DNA of 64,000 nt from assembly GCA_040285825.1 (NCBI GenBank), contig JAUPSS010000002.1, positions 3,596,001-3,660,000 on the forward strand, read 5' to 3'. Source of the DNA: Eukaryota sp. TZLM1-RC (Eukaryota; Metamonada: BaSk clade). Shown here in pieces: positions 30,887-40,640 of the stretch. The position numbers and the translations under genes were made by a program. How positions within the stretch are numbered: the first letter of the stretch is position 1; each line of letters opens with the position of its first letter. Under the pieces are notes generated by a model. It searched no databases, was not told the DNA's origin, and was given only the letters and a program-made list of their open reading frames with translations.

Positions 30887-31690
30887 ATCGTGTTAACACA
30901 TTGGCTATTTAACTATAAATTTATGTAAATAAGCGCATGTACAGTGAATTCTATAGTTTAAAGTTCAAGTCATTGTTATGAATTAAAAGAGGAGGTATTT
31001 ACGATGAGCCTACATCAGCTACCAATTGGGAGACATAACTTGTCTTGGATTATCTTCTAAGCCTTCACTGTTGAAGTAAAGGAGAACATCACATGTTATA
31101 GTTGAAATAGATTCATAAAAGTGGAAATTTTGCTTTTTGATTTAGTTGCATGATACAGAATGACACCAGACACCACAAACAGACTCAATTATTTTAATTA
31201 TTATTCTTCTGTTTCTTCCTAATCTGCATCAAAATTGAGTAAAGTGAATCTCCTCAATTGTTTAAATAAAGAACATGATTTTTTTACCAGACCATCTTGA
31301 AACAGTTCATAACCAATGTCCAAGATGTCGATTATCGATATTGATGATCTATGTTAAATGCAGCTGTTTTAGTTGGGTTTATTTTATTCAGTTCAAAGTT
31401 CAATTCACTGCATTATTTGATTCGAAATGGAAAAATGATGAATTATTTGGTGAAAATTGATGACCAATTGATAAATTGCAGAAAATATTCAGAACCACAC
31501 AACAATCTTTTTTGAAAAAAAAAGTGTTCTCTTCTATGTTGATGTAGACCTCAGTTGCTGGACTCTTACAGTGACTGCATATGAGTCAGTGGGTTTTGAA
31601 TGGTGATATTGAGGTATTGCATAGTTGTTCAATGGCAATGACAAGGGCTACTTGTCAACTTGTGTTTTTGACTTGAATCACATGTCTTAA
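30887..31690. other. no gene seen
   Basis: AT-rich spacer after the NlpC/P60 gene. No supported feature. Confidence 0.35.
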
Positions 31691-32235
31691 TGAAACAATT
31701 GTCATGTTACTGGAATTGCTCTTATCTAAAATTTCCTTGTCAGACAGAAGTCCCAAAAGAACCAGTGTTCGGACACCACCATGTGGACCACGTGGTGCCA
31801 CCATGTCCATTGACCATTGTCAATATACTAGCGAACTTTTCTTTAATTCATTCAAATTCAGGTGACAATAATCCACTTATTGCTTCAAACAAATACAAAA
31901 TTGTTAAATACGCCAAACCTATTTCTTCTGTCAATGAAAACTGTTATGTCCAATAGAATTTATGTCCTTTTGTGTTCCTTACTTGTATCTTTAGGTATGG
32001 CTGCTATGACGTTTTTTAAGGTTATGATGTAGTTGTGAAGGAAAAAACTGGAAGAATTTTCAATCATGTTTACTGGCCAAACAGGATTGTATATTCTATT
32101 TTTGGGGCAATGATGAAATAAATTTCTTATTCACTCTCTTCTTTTTGGAAATTTTCTGAATCCTTAGTAATTAATTATTTTGATGTAGGGGAGGTAGATT
32201 TTGAGGATTTGGAGCTTTGGTTGTGTATTTGATGA
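31690..32235 (+). mobile_element. LINE-I-like remnant
   Basis: Plus-strand C-terminal debris: NNPLIASNKYKIVKYAKPIS near 31870, KEKTGRIFNHVYWPNRIVYS near 32040, and VGEVDFEDLELW near the end. The 31772-31825 interval holds palindromic GC-rich strings (CCACGTGGTG) that interrupt the similarity. The gypsy element follows about 45 bp later. Confidence 0.65.
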
Positions 32236-32281
32236 TTTTTTATTCGATTAATTAATCTGTATTAACAAAGCAAAGATGAAC

Positions 32282-32471
32282 TGTTAGTCTTTACACTATT
32301 CTAGAGTGTAGATAGACTTATCTATTTGTTCTTGTTTATTAGCTTAATGTTCATTGTTTATTCATGGAGACCTCACTAGTGATGGTATTGAAATTCACTA
32401 TAGCTCATTTCTCGTCGTAATAAAATTACTATCTGTTCACATATATGTCTGACTCTAGCCCACAGGCAACA
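32282..32471 (+). repeat. 5' LTR of the gypsy element
   Basis: TGTTAGTC...GGCAACA, 190 bp. Its first 40 bases can fold (AGTCTTTACACT against AGTGTAGATAGACT). The Gag ATG at 32445 lies inside it, so the LTR also codes for the Gag N-terminus. Confidence 0.96.
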
Positions 32472-34688
32472 ATAATTATTGGCCGTTCTTCGGCTAACGA
32501 ACAACAGGCTCCTCTGGATGCAGCCTCACCTCCGGGTGGAACCAATCTCGGCCGTAGGGATTCCGACTCCCATCTCGCCAACAATCCTCAGGATTCAGAG
32601 GGGGACCCTCCTACTCCTGCCAAGGATTCTTCTTCTCCCGAAGAAGCCAACGCAGACACCTCGAAAGAGGAGTCTACCTCTACGGCTTCCAAGGAGTCGA
32701 AAGATTCTACTGGTCAGGTTCGTCCCTCCTCTCCTTCTCCCAAGGTATCTACTCCCACTAAATCTAAGTGGCAGTATACCTTGGAGAAATTCCGTAGAGA
32801 TTTAGAACTATGGGACTTCCTGGATCTGGTCGCCTTAAAGGCAGAACTTGCTACTCGTGCTCCTAAGGACCACTTTGAGCAGTTCATGATCCAGATGTTC
32901 CTAAACGAGTCTCCTCCTCGGATTCCTTCGGTTGAAGAGGACGGGGACAACTTTAAGTTCTTGCTGATGCCCCAACCCTATGATCCATTGACTCATCCAG
33001 ACCCGGATTGTCTTATGGATTTCTATCCATTCCGTCTGGACAGGGAATCAGCAGTTGAACCCAACCCAGGCCAAGTTTTCGCCGCTCGTAGTGCTTACGG
33101 TCAGGAGCTCTCAAGAGTATGGAACTCGTTGGATAACCCTCCTACTCTCAGAAGTCTCCCAGCTAATCCCGAAACCACTCCCACACCTTCTCGTCAAGAG
33201 AAAGTGGCTGTTCACGGTGAGGATGAAGACGGTAACCCATGCGTTTTCTGGGTACCTAGGAGTCAAGTTCTCTCTCCTGATCCCTCCATCCCTAAGCCCC
33301 TCTCTGGAGATTTGTCCGTTTCGGATCTCGACACTTCTCCTCCCATCCTTCTCCCATCTAACGCGGTGGATTTCGACTCTCTTAGTATTCCTAAAACATC
33401 ACAGTCCACCACCAAAATCAGGGACAGCCCCTCTCGCTGTTTCCCTAAAATCACTAGAGATGGACAAGAAGTTGATCCTACTTTTGATGGTGTTCCAGGT
33501 CACACTGGATATGATAAACCCATGGAACAAGTAGACAGGATGCGTCAGACTAAAGCATCAGACTGCGGAAAAACAGTCTATGGTGCTAGTCTCCCTCCTC
33601 AAAACGCCACTACTACCACTAACGCTGTTCTTGCGGCCATGTCCAAAGCGTCTCGTAGTTTATATGACGACCGAGCCAAGAAACTTCAATCAGATCGTAA
33701 TCGCCCTCGTCTCAAGAAGGACATGATTACCAGTACTGGCAAGGTCATTGCATTCATTAATGACTTCATCTCTTGGGCGTACAATGATAGAATCTCTCAA
33801 GATTTCAAATGTGACCCCAACAACCCTCGCGAAGTCGCTCTAACTAATGAAATTGCACGTCTCACACAACTTACAGAAGCTCATAGAGCCTGTACTCTCC
33901 GTGCTACTCATCATCCCAACTACATTCCGTTAAATCAACGATACGATGAGCCAGCCCACGAGTGGGACATTTTCAGAGCTGGCGCTAAAATCAATCCAGC
34001 TGGCATCAGCTCTTGCGTTGACACCGATGTCATATCTACCCTTGCCATGGCTGCAGGTGGTACAAGGCCCGGTCTCCAACTCCATCAAATCAATGAAGAA
34101 CTGTGGGAGAACATTCTCTTCGCTTCCCAGTTTCCAAATCTGGCCACTGCCAAACTCACATTATCCCAAGTCAAAATGGACTGGAATATCTCCAATTACC
34201 AGAGTAGATGGATTAAATATATATCGCAGGTCGGCTTTGTCGTCAATCAATCAATGGGGATGAGAGATACACTAGCTATCGATCGCTTCCAACCCCATCA
34301 AGAGGTAATCAAGCTCGAAGAATGGGACATTGCGTTCTCTATTCTCGACAACCTCGGAATTGACCCTCTCTTCAACGAACTCTTCAATCCTTGGACGTAC
34401 TCTTCTGTTTACGTTAAACGCCGTCTAAGTGATTTCATCGATGTTCTCTCTAAGTTTTATAACAACTGGTGTAATACCAGAACTTTCGAGGAACAAAAAG
34501 CGAGCTCGGAAATCCGTCAGAAACTTCACTGGTCCAGGAGCTCAAGGTCCTATGTTCGGTGGGAGACCCCATCCCAAAGACCAAAAGCTTATCGACACTT
34601 ACGATTATGTCGAACAAGTATCGACCAACAAGGAGCAGCTCAGACGCAGAGTCAAAAATCTAAAGAAACGCTCTGCCAAAGACGATAA
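32445..34688 (+). CDS. gag: Gag of the gypsy element
   Basis: Frame of 747 codons starting inside the LTR. The first about 110 residues are Ser/Pro/Thr/acid-rich. Residues about 440-690 form the Gag core (AYNDRISQDFKCDPNNPREV, then VLSKFYNNWCNTRTFEEQKA). In the zero frame the last about 60 codons after 34506 look non-native, because the natural continuation, including the CCHC knuckle CGFCKEPGHSVKEC (34713-34754), is in the +1 frame. The end at 34688 is therefore probably just where unshifted ribosomes stop. The protein forms the particle that packages element RNA. Confidence 0.88.
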   Translation: MSDSSPQATIIIGRSSANEQQAPLDAASPPGGTNLGRRDSDSHLANNPQDSEGDPPTPAKDSSSPEEANADTSKEESTSTASKESKDSTGQVRPSSPSPKVSTPTKSKWQYTLEKFRRDLELWDFLDLVALKAELATRAPKDHFEQFMIQMFLNESPPRIPSVEEDGDNFKFLLMPQPYDPLTHPDPDCLMDFYPFRLDRESAVEPNPGQVFAARSAYGQELSRVWNSLDNPPTLRSLPANPETTPTPSRQEKVAVHGEDEDGNPCVFWVPRSQVLSPDPSIPKPLSGDLSVSDLDTSPPILLPSNAVDFDSLSIPKTSQSTTKIRDSPSRCFPKITRDGQEVDPTFDGVPGHTGYDKPMEQVDRMRQTKASDCGKTVYGASLPPQNATTTTNAVLAAMSKASRSLYDDRAKKLQSDRNRPRLKKDMITSTGKVIAFINDFISWAYNDRISQDFKCDPNNPREVALTNEIARLTQLTEAHRACTLRATHHPNYIPLNQRYDEPAHEWDIFRAGAKINPAGISSCVDTDVISTLAMAAGGTRPGLQLHQINEELWENILFASQFPNLATAKLTLSQVKMDWNISNYQSRWIKYISQVGFVVNQSMGMRDTLAIDRFQPHQEVIKLEEWDIAFSILDNLGIDPLFNELFNPWTYSSVYVKRRLSDFIDVLSKFYNNWCNTRTFEEQKASSEIRQKLHWSRSSRSYVRWETPSQRPKAYRHLRLCRTSIDQQGAAQTQSQKSKETLCQRR
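32472..32484 (+). other. conserved LTR-interior junction, candidate primer binding site
   Basis: ATAATTATTGGCC, directly after the LTR and inside the Gag frame. With the last CA of the LTR it forms the palindrome CAATAATTATTG. Shared with two other LTR families in the window. Confidence 0.6.
34500..34506 (+). promoter_or_regulatory. +1 ribosomal frameshift site, Ty3-like
   Basis: GCG-AGC-T in the Gag frame. Skipping the A gives GCG then GCT-CGG, which enters the Pol frame. Ty3 of yeast uses GCG-AGU-U in the same way, where the slow Ser codon leaves the A site empty; AGC would be read by the same tRNA type. The overlap between the two frames spans 34429-34688 and includes this point. Confidence 0.7.
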
Positions 34689-37600
34689 ATCTGCTGCGTC
34701 CCCTTCTGACATCTGTGGATTTTGCAAAGAGCCAGGTCATTCAGTCAAGGAATGCCTACATCCACATTGCAAGAGATCTGCAATTCCTAAGAATAAGCGC
34801 CGTAGTTTGGATAGTTACAGTAGTAGTGATAATAAACGTTCTCGTAGTTACAGGATCAATACAATTAACACCAAGAATCCACAATCTACCAACGTCAATC
34901 CATCTTCAGATCATACTACTGACTCCCTCAAACAATCGTTTATGACATCATCACATTCTCCTCCCAAACGCCTCTTAAATCCTTTGAGCACATGTGACCC
35001 TGAATCTTCGCATACCAATAGAATTTTTAGTTTGTCTTCTGTTTGTGCCAATAAATCTATTAATTGTCCCAAGTTTATTGAACTCTGGTTGCAGATTAAT
35101 AACATAGAGGTATCTGGTCTTATTGACAGCGGAGCATCCATATCCGTCATCTCGAAAGACCTATCTACAAAATGCAAGATGGAACACTGCACTGAATCTG
35201 TCAAATTCATTGGTGTTAACGGAGAACCATCAAACTCTGACGGCAATGCCAAAGGAATCCTATCCTTCAACGTCGGCAGCATTGCCAAAGTTGTGCATCT
35301 TACCAAATCGTTACCAATCGTTCCAGGCAACAACATTCTAATTATAGGAATAGACATCCTATATGAACTCGGCCTCATGAACAACGACAGGGTATACATT
35401 CATCTCGATGAGCTTCACAGAACACTAATGTTACCTGAATCTGAGTTTGACCACAGAATTTCACAGATATCTGACCTCAAGGTGTCAAAAACATTCGAAG
35501 ATCACGTCAACTCGTCAGGTTGTCAAATAAAGCTCAACAATCAATCAGAAAATCAACAGCTCCTCGCAACTCTTGAAGAGTTCAAAGATGTTTTCACGTT
35601 GAAACCCCATGAAGACGGCATCGACTGTAACCCCATGGACATCGATTTCTACGATGAAGACACTGTTGTTTATCGTCCACCTCGCAGGTTAAACCCTGAA
35701 CGACTCAAAATCGCCAACCAAATCTTCGATGAGTTAATCGAATCTGGTTTCGCCACAGAATCCAACGGTAGATTCAGCTCCCCAGTCGTTCTTGTAGTTT
35801 ATCCGGATCATCGGAAACCACGTCTTACAGGCGACTTCAGTGGCCCGAACGGAGTCAATGCAAACACTATCCCCATTGCTCCAAACCTTCCAAAGATCTC
35901 TGATGTATTAGAGTTCTTATCTCAAGCCAATTACATTGGAACACTTGATCTTCCAAAAGCATTTTGGCAACTCAAGATCAACGAAAGAGACATCGAGAAA
36001 ACCACCCTCAGCATTCCTGGTCGCAGTATCAGCTTCAACAGGGCATGTTTCGGTCTCAAGAACGTCCCCGCAGTGTTTCAAAATGTAATGTCCAACATCT
36101 TTAGCATCGAAGGCGTGTTTATCTACATCGACGATATCATTATCATAGGTAATACCCTTCCTCAATTCATCGACAGGCTCAAAGCCGTCCTCTTCCGCGC
36201 TAAAGAGAAGCGGGTCAGCCTTGGCCTACCAAAATGCCATTTCAAGTCTAAAGATCATGAAATCAAGATTCTTGGTAGTATCTTCGTCAACGGTACACGC
36301 CAAATCGATCCCTCACGACTAACTGGACTAGTCGAGCTTCCAGCTCCCAAGACAGTGAAAGACGTCAGAAGCTTTGTAGGATCCATCAACTACATTAGAG
36401 ACTGGCTGCCTTCGGTATCCGAAATCATATCACCTATCATCGAGCTTACCAGAGGAAACCCTCGCCGTATCGAGTGGACCTCAGATCATGAACTCCGCTT
36501 CAACAAGATCAAGCAGCTCGTAAAGGAGAATATGCCATTGAGTTTACCCCCAGCAGATAACCGTGTCCTTATCAGTTGTGACGTATCAGACATTGCTATT
36601 GGCGGCGTCATTTGGGAAGAATATGATCCTTGTGAACACAATGGCACTCCTCTCATTGACCGTAAGGTCAGACCTATCAGTTTCTTCAGCAGGATTCTCT
36701 CCAATTCCCAAAAGAATTGGTCAACGATGCAGAAAGAGCTTTACGCTATACTTTTCATCCTAACAGAATCATGCATCGAGAGTTACCTTAAAAGCAGGAA
36801 GCTCACGATATTCACAGATCACAAGAACCTCTCATATCTGGTAACAGCCCCTGATAAGAATCGAATTGTCACACGTTGGTTACCAATACTCAGTGAGTTC
36901 GACTTCGAGTTGGTACACACCTCGGGGGAAGACAACTACTGGGCAGACATGCTATCCAGACAGGTCCCAACGACCAATCCTGTACGCATAAACACAATCA
37001 ACACAGGCAACACTCGTTCATCAGCGAGCGAGACCACCTATGAACCGTTTCACCCAATCTATTATATCAGAAACTATGATCCATCAGACGACTCCGCTCT
37101 TCCAGATCCAGACGACCTTCGGGATACCCACAAAATCCTCATTCTAAAAGAGAAATGTGCATCTGCAATCCCCATGTTCGATCCTTGGTTGAGTAGAATC
37201 CGTTCAGAGCAAAGACAAGCTGTTGCAGCTCACGAACGTTCATTTAATAACTGTTCCGTCAATCATCTTGACCTCTACGTTAACGAATCAGGCAAGATCA
37301 TCATCCCGTCATCACTCATCAACGACACGCTCTTGATTATACATGGTTATGTATCAGGCGGTCATCCTAGTATGTCTGAGAGTTTACGCAGGCTATCCTC
37401 TAGCGACTACTACTGGCCCAATATGACTGATGATATGAAGAACCACGTGCGTTCTTGTCCATCATGTCAGAAAACGGCACCTGTCCCCAAATCTATCACT
37501 CCTTCCACCGGATCTCTCTGGGCTGACAAACCCTTCGCGAGATTGAACGTAGATACCATTGGTCCTCTTCCTCCAGATCAAGAGGCCAATAAGTACATCT

Positions 37601-38634
37601 TAGTTTTCGTGGACAGTTTCACTCGGTATACCATCCTCGTGCCCCTCAAAGAATTAAACGCAAGGCTGACAGCCGACGCTTTGATTTGGAGTGTGTGCGC
37701 AATCTTTGGTATACCTTACAGCATTCACAGTGACAACGGCCCAGAATTCGCCAACAACGTGTTTAAATCACTGTGCGAATTCCTGTCTATCGACATGACG
37801 AACAGTATTCCAAATTTCAGTCAATCAAATGGCCTAGTTGCACGACGTCATAGAGTTATTTTACAAAATCTTAGGAAGCTCCTAATCGATTTTAACGCCT
37901 ATGACAACTGGTCAGAATACATACCTTACGTACAACTCTTAACGAATTCGTCTAAGAGCTCTGTCACAGGTTTCAGTCCATTCGAGCTTATGTTTGGGTC
38001 AGACGTCAGTCCCAGAGCTGACCCTTTATCAATTTTCTCCACCATCGAAAAGGCTACCACTGAGGTTCCTTTCATTCTGGATATCCAATCTAAATTTAAT
38101 CGATTGAAAGAAAAACGAGAAAAAGCAGAAACCACCCAAACATCGAAATCGCCGGAGGAAAAGCCAAGCACGAGTAACCTGCTATTCGAAGTTGGATGTT
38201 TAATCCTCAAATCATCTAGTAACTCCAAATTACATGGGAATTATCTGGGCCCATATTTGGTCATCGACAAACCTAGTAAATCAACTTTATTATTAAAGAA
38301 TTTAATCACAGGTGTCGAATCTAAGGCTAGCATTTCACAATGCAAATTGTACCATTCTGACAAACCCACTGATGATGAGTTTCATCGTATCGTGGCCTCA
38401 GGTGATACTGAGGAACATCTTCTATTAGAAGTTCTCAGCCAGGATGGTGACGTGTGTCAAGTCGTATACGCTGGAGATGTACGAGGCACCGAGCCTGTCG
38501 ACCGCATTAAGAACACCAAGGCCTACCAAGCCTTCCTCCAGACTAATAAGTCACGACCCCCCACTAGTCAACCTACTCGCAAACAACCTCGTAGAAGAGC
38601 TAGAAAAGACCGTCGAAAGGAGGGGAAGAAGTAG
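34504..38634 (+). CDS. pol: Pol of the gypsy element (protease, RT, RNase H, integrase)
   Basis: About 1377 codons in the +1 frame; the frame is open from 34429. Order: CCHC knuckle 34713-34754; aspartic protease LIDSGAS near 35115-35135; RT with LDLPKAFWQLKI and FIYIDDIIIIG (36115-36150); RNase H with ISCDVSD and TDHKNLSYLV; integrase HHCC domain (HGYVSGGH...CPSCQ, 37340-37470); catalytic core with Asp at 37552 and Asp at 37732. The third position of the D,D(35)E triad, codon 37840-37842 in QSNGLVARRHR, is GCA (Ala), so strand transfer should be lost. A GPY-like LGPYLVID module follows; no clear chromodomain. The stop at 38632-38634 touches the 3' LTR. Confidence 0.93.
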   Translation, partial: ARKSVRNFTGPGAQGPMFGGRPHPKDQKLIDTYDYVEQVSTNKEQLRRRVKNLKKRSAKDDKSAASPSDICGFCKEPGHSVKECLHPHCKRSAIPKNKRRSLDSYSSSDNKRSRSYRINTINTKNPQSTNVNPSSDHTTDSLKQSFMTSSHSPPKRLLNPLSTCDPESSHTNRIFSLSSVCANKSINCPKFIELWLQINNIEVSGLIDSGASISVISKDLSTKCKMEHCTESVKFIGVNGEPSNSDGNAKGILSFNVGSIAKVVHLTKSLPIVPGNNILIIGIDILYELGLMNNDRVYIHLDELHRTLMLPESEFDHRISQISDLKVSKTFEDHVNSSGCQIKLNNQSENQQLLATLEEFKDVFTLKPHEDGIDCNPMDIDFYDEDTVVYRPPRRLNPERLKIANQIFDELIESGFATESNGRFSSPVVLVVYPDHRKPRLTGDFSGPNGVNANTIPIAPNLPKISDVLEFLSQANYIGTLDLPKAFWQLKINERDIEKTTLSIPGRSISFNRACFGLKNVPAVFQNVMSNIFSIEGVFIYIDDIIIIGNTLPQFIDRLKAVLFRAKEKRVSLGLPKCHFKSKDHEIKILGSIFVNGTRQIDPSRLTGLVELPAPKTVKDVRSFVGSINYIRDWLPSVSEIISPIIELTRGNPRRIEWTSDHELRFNKIKQLVKENMPLSLPPADNRVLISCDVSDIAIGGVIWEEYDPCEHNGTPLIDRKVRPISFFSRILSNSQKNWSTMQKELYAILFILTESCIESYLKSRKLTIFTDHKNLSYLVTAPDKNRIVTRWLPILSEFDFELVHTSGEDNYWADMLSRQVPTTNPVRINTINTGNTRSSASETTYEPFHPIYYIRNYDPSDDSALPDPDDLRDTHKILILKEKCASAIPMFDPWLSRIRSEQRQAVAAHERSFNNCSVNHLDLYVNESGKIIIPSSLINDTLLIIHGYVSGGHPSMSESLRRLSSSDYYWPNMTDDMKNHVRSCPSCQKTAPVPKSITPSTGSLWADKPFARLNVDTIGPLPPDQEANKYILVFVDSFTRYTILVPLKELNARLTADALIWSVCAIFGIPYSIHSDNGPEFANNVFKSLCEFLSIDMTNSIPNFSQSNGLVARRHRVILQNLRKLLIDFNAYDNWSEYIPYVQLLTNSSKSSVTGFSPFELMFGSDVSPRADPLSIFSTIEKATTEVPFILDIQSKFNRLKEKREKAETTQTSKSPEEKPSTSNLLFEVGCLILKSSSNSKLHGNYLGPYLVIDKPSKSTLLLKNLITGVESKASISQCKLYHSDKPTDDEFHRIVASGDTEEHLLLEVLSQDGDVCQVVYAGDVRGTEPVDRIKNTKAYQAFLQTNKSRPPTSQPTRKQPRRRARKDRRKEGKK
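38615..38634 (+). other. polypurine tract, overlapping the end of pol
   Basis: GAAAGGAGGGGAAGAAGTAG ends at the 3' LTR. It is the expected plus-strand primer and doubles as the last Pol codons and the stop. Its last 12 bases equal those in the gag-only element at 3825-3836. Confidence 0.8.
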
Positions 38635-38824
38635 TGTTAGTCTTTACACTATTCTAGAGTGTAGATAGACTTATCTATTTGTTCTTGTTTATTAGCTTAA
38701 TGTTCATTGTTTATTCATGGAGACCTCACTAGTGATGGTATTGAAATTCACTATAGCTCACTTCTCGTCGTAATAAAATTACTATCTGTTCACATATATG
38801 TCTGACTCTAGCCCACAGGCAACA
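38635..38824 (+). repeat. 3' LTR of the gypsy element
   Basis: 190 bp. One difference from the 5' LTR by eye (CTCACTTCTCG for CTCATTTCTCG). Followed by the GAAC duplication at 38825-38828. Confidence 0.96.
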
Positions 38825-38849
38825 GAACAGTGAAATCCAAGTTTTCAGT

Positions 38850-40140
38850 AACTTTGAATATGTTTGCTCCAATTTGGTGTACACTTATATTTGTTAAAAT
38901 CTAGGCAGCTTAATTGTATGCTACAAACAATATGACTAAGAAAGAAGAATCAACGTCGAGCAAATTAGCCAAAAAATTTGTTCCTAATTCGTTGAAAATT
39001 CTGGTATGGTTGATCGCAGGCTATGAGTAAATTTTTCTGAATAACTAATTTTGAGAAAGAATTTAAAATGTTTTTCCTGGTCTAAACCAGAAAGAATAAT
39101 AAGTGTTGTTCTAAATTTGCTGAAAGTTGATCTCGATTTTCATCAACATAACCTAAATAACAACCCAAGAAATTGCAATACGATTTCAAAATAAATGATG
39201 AAAGGAACACTTAGTTCATCAATAGTTAGTTCAACAGGCTGTCGACCGATCAACAAACATTTGGAAATGTTTAATGAAAGTGCTGTTGATCAACTTTAGC
39301 TATATTTCTCAATGAATCAATTGAAACAAATATTGAAATGTCAACCAAATAGGCAGTAATTTCAATTTCTTTTTATTGTCTTTTTAATTCACACATAAAA
39401 CAATCAATATCAAGGTAGAGGAAGAAAGGACCTAAAATAGCTCCTTGTTTAACACCAGAAAGTTGATCAAAATGTTGATAAACAAGTGCTGATGACATGT
39501 TATAAACAGAATAGAAAAAAGATTCAACATCACAAAAATGTTTTTGCAACAGAGAAAAAACAGAAGATCGGGATGCTAAATTAAGCATTTTTAAAATCTA
39601 AATTAAATGTGTAATTGAAGTACTTAAATAGAAGAAAACAAAGAGCAAAGAGCAACAGCAGAAGCACCATCATTTGTCTTGATGAGGACTCACACATCCT
39701 TTCGAAGTTTTCCCCAATTCTATCGAAAACCGAAGATGCAACAATTTTGGCAAAAGATTCTCCAATCGCAATTGGATAAATTGTTTGAATGTTTTATTGA
39801 AGGCAATTAATCCAAAACTTAATTATCTCAAAAGGAATTTTAATTTCAATGTCAATCATTTGTTGAAAAATAGACGAAATCATCAACAATTCCATCACAG
39901 TGTCGAACAGCTGACTTAATCATATCATTCAAATCATTCATATCATTCATTCATTCAAAATTCCACATTGATTCACCTGGAGCTTTTCCAGAAGGCATAT
40001 AATGAATCAGTTTTGAGACCTCTGGAACATTTACAGGATTTTCCAACAAATAATCAACTAAATATGGTTTGGGACAATGAAAACGTCCTTCTGGATGAAG
40101 ATTAATTAATTGTAACAATGTGTTCTCATTGAGGTTATGG
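38850..40140 (-). mobile_element. LINE remnant (LINE-III/II type)
   Basis: Minus strand, 5' RT parts at the high end: a PIAIGESFAKIVASSVFDRI-like motif near 39690-39780, then LSGVKQGAILGPFFLYLDID near 39395-39460, then thumb sequence near 38940-39010 that also occurs at 10780-10900. Many stops. It contains the N-terminal RT motifs that most other copies lack. Confidence 0.7.
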
Positions 40141-40640
40141 AGTTATATTTTTACACAGGTAAACTAACTCCGATACTTTCATCATGAAAGTTGATCTCCA
40201 TTGGAGGACAGTCAATCCCGTCAGCGTGCGGCTTGGGGGTGAATGACTCTTCGAACTCTTTCAAGGTTACACAGACATCTGAGACTTGGGAGATTCGATG
40301 GTCGAATTCAGAGGCCTTGCTTTACTGAGTTCTAGTTTTACCTACGTAATGGATTATGGAATGTAACTCCATTTTGGAAATTCCTTGTCAAAAAGGATAA
40401 ATGATATTTATCAAAACAATCAAATTTTAAAAGAATTTTATCTAAAGAAGAATTGGTAAAATAACTGGCTTTTAAAGAACGTTTTGGTTCTGCAAATCAA
40501 TACCTGCATTAGCCGAAAAATTCCAGGAAAAATAAAACAAATACAATTTGTCAACTTACAAAATTGAGCTTCCAAAGCTCAATCCATCCACATCGATCTC
40601 AAGGACACTTATTACCTCCTTATAGGCTTTATCTGTAAGA
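40141..40640. other. 5' flank of the RecQ-like gene
   Basis: No coding or repeat recognised. Slightly GC-richer near 40190-40330. Confidence 0.35.

Larger units (their letters stand above)
32282..38824 (+). mobile_element. Ty3/gypsy LTR retrotransposon, structurally complete
   Basis: 6543 bp. LTRs of 190 bp (32282-32471 and 38635-38824) differ at one position by eye, and a 4-bp target duplication GAAC lies at 32278-32281 and 38825-38828. Gag and Pol are open, with Pol in the +1 frame. Domain order is protease, RT, RNase H, integrase, which is the Ty3/gypsy order. The near-identical LTRs mean a recent insertion. One catalytic integrase residue is replaced (see the Pol entry), so this copy may need help from another. 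Confidence 0.97.

Noticed and set aside
33055-33534. Frame of 159 codons within gag
   Set aside because: Out-of-frame shadow of Gag with atypical composition; Gag itself is continuous.
34911-35399. Minus-strand frame of 162 codons within pol
   Set aside because: Antisense shadow of the protease region, no recognisable feature.
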